From JBDKVA01 sp039679375 (GTDB lineage: Bacteria > Bacillota > Clostridia > Acetivibrionales > DTU013), in contig JBDKVA010000192.1 of assembly GCA_039679375.1 (NCBI GenBank), positions 1-6,140 of the forward strand: DNA of 6,140 bases. Reading direction: 5' to 3'. A program made the translations under genes and the position numbers. The first letter of the stretch is position 1; each line of letters opens with the position of its first letter. Below the pieces are notes generated by a model. That model was given only the letters and a program-made list of their open reading frames with translations, was not told where the DNA came from and did no database searches. Of this stretch, positions 5,847 to 6,140 are shown in pieces.

Positions 5847-5953
5847 AAAATTCTTCTCCAGTATTTAAACATAAATTTTATCTATTATTTACACCTATCT
5901 CTTGCTTTATTAATCCTGGTGCTTACAAAGAGATTATAGTTTAAGGAAAATGC

Positions 5954-5994
5954 AAAAAAAGTCATTTGGAGCCAACATCCAGATGACATTTTTT
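5954..5994. terminator. Hairpin with T tracts on both strands (bidirectional terminator)
   Basis: GTCATTTGGA (5961-5970) pairs with TCCAGATGAC (5978-5987) around a 7-nt loop. In + RNA the stem is 10 bp with one U-G wobble and is followed by ATTTTTT (5988-5994). In - RNA there is one C-A mismatch, followed by seven T (5960-5954). It insulates the DUF421 cluster from transcription entering from the IS side. No + strand gene in the window needs it, so it may once have served a gene on the right that the insertion displaced. Confidence 0.65.
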
Positions 5995-6014
5995 AGAGTC
6001 GTTGTAAAAAGAAC

Positions 6015-6034
6015 GTAAGCGTCTAATTACCTGG
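6015..6034. repeat. Terminal inverted repeat of the IS66-like element (one end)
   Basis: The outermost 20 bases begin GTAAGCGTCTAATTACC. The GTAAGCG start is the conserved IS66-family end; the inner limit of the repeat cannot be set without the other end. Confidence 0.6.
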
Positions 6035-6140
6035 TGCATTGACCTGCCCCTCGGCCTTTTTGCAAAATGCTATTGCGTCCTCTGACCAGGGAAGAAAATC
6101 TTCAAGAAATTCCGGATGTTCTTCAAACTGAACACCAGGC
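6023..6140 (-). CDS. IS66-like transposase (TnpC), C-terminal 38 residues
   Basis: An open - strand frame enters from the right edge and stops at TAG (6025-6023). The visible residues include FEEHPEFLEDFLPWSEDAIA and FCKKAEGQVNAPGN. The LxxxLPWS...C pattern resembles the end of IS66 TnpC transposases, where a conserved LLPWS/N block precedes the C-terminus. The fragment alone would be weak evidence; the IS66-type end GTAAGCGTC overlapping the stop codon makes the call likely. The DDE catalytic residues would be upstream, outside the window, so activity cannot be judged. Confidence 0.6.
   Translation of the reverse strand, partial: PGVQFEEHPEFLEDFLPWSEDAIAFCKKAEGQVNAPGN

Larger units (their letters stand above)
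6015..6140 (-). mobile_element. Edge of an IS66-family insertion sequence (continues beyond window)
   Basis: The boundary is placed at GTAAGCGTC (6015-6023), the characteristic start of IS66-family terminal inverted repeats. A - strand ORF that looks like a TnpC C-terminus ends inside this repeat. IS66 elements make 8-bp target duplications, so AAAAGAAC (6007-6014) should recur beyond the far end of the element. The other end is outside the window, so it is unknown whether the element is complete. Confidence 0.65.

Noticed and set aside
5933..5938. Perfect TATAAT on the - strand as a promoter -10 for the first DUF421 gene
   Set aside because: No -35-like hexamer at 16-18 nt upstream (only T-rich sequence) and no clear sporulation sigma motif, so a lone hexamer in AT-rich DNA is not enough.
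1..6140. CRISPR arrays, tRNA or rRNA genes, and toxin-antitoxin or phage defence genes
   Set aside because: No regularly spaced repeats, no cloverleaf-like segment and no such protein motifs were seen on either strand.

Overview
The window suggests an AT-rich, low-GC Gram-positive anaerobe that forms spores, most likely a member of Clostridia. The reasons are strong AAGGAGGTGAT-like ribosome binding sites, one TTG start, two CotF-like spore coat peptides, DUF421 and DUF1540 genes typical of sporulating Firmicutes, and a [NiFe] hydrogenase. The genus cannot be fixed from this sequence alone.

Positions 1-2982 (+ strand) hold a tightly packed redox operon. It contains the 3' end of a small cytochrome b5-domain protein, a [NiFe]-hydrogenase small subunit (8-bp overlap with the cytochrome gene), the large subunit (start directly after the previous stop) and a hydrogenase maturation endopeptidase (ATGA overlap). 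The protease should remove the 15-residue tail of the large subunit after Ni insertion. The small subunit has no Tat signal and no membrane anchor, so the enzyme is probably cytoplasmic, with the b5 protein as a candidate electron partner. The hydrogenase is unusual: one proximal-cluster cysteine is replaced by Asn (CSGN), and the Glu of the large-subunit RIEGH motif, known as a proton gate, is replaced by Ser (RISGF).

Positions 2921-5846 (- strand) hold a spore-associated cluster that converges on the hydrogenase operon. In transcription order it contains three DUF421/YetF-type membrane proteins (5846-5139, 4986-4288, 4274-3567), two very short Met-rich CotF-like coat proteins (3550-3350, 3334-3146), and a 52-residue cysteine-rich DUF1540-like gene (3079-2921). 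The last gene is easily missed, and its 3' end runs 62 bp antisense into the protease gene. From 4986 to 3146 the gaps are only 13, 16 and 15 bp, so those four genes very likely form one transcript. The first DUF421 gene is separated from them by 152 bp that contain a weak hairpin.

Positions 5847-6140 hold the upstream region of the first DUF421 gene, a hairpin with T tracts on both sides (5954-5994), and the edge of an insertion sequence. The IS begins at 6015 with the IS66-type terminus GTAAGCGTC and carries the C-terminal end of a - strand transposase that stops inside the terminal repeat.

All domain and family assignments come from motif recognition by eye. No database search was run.
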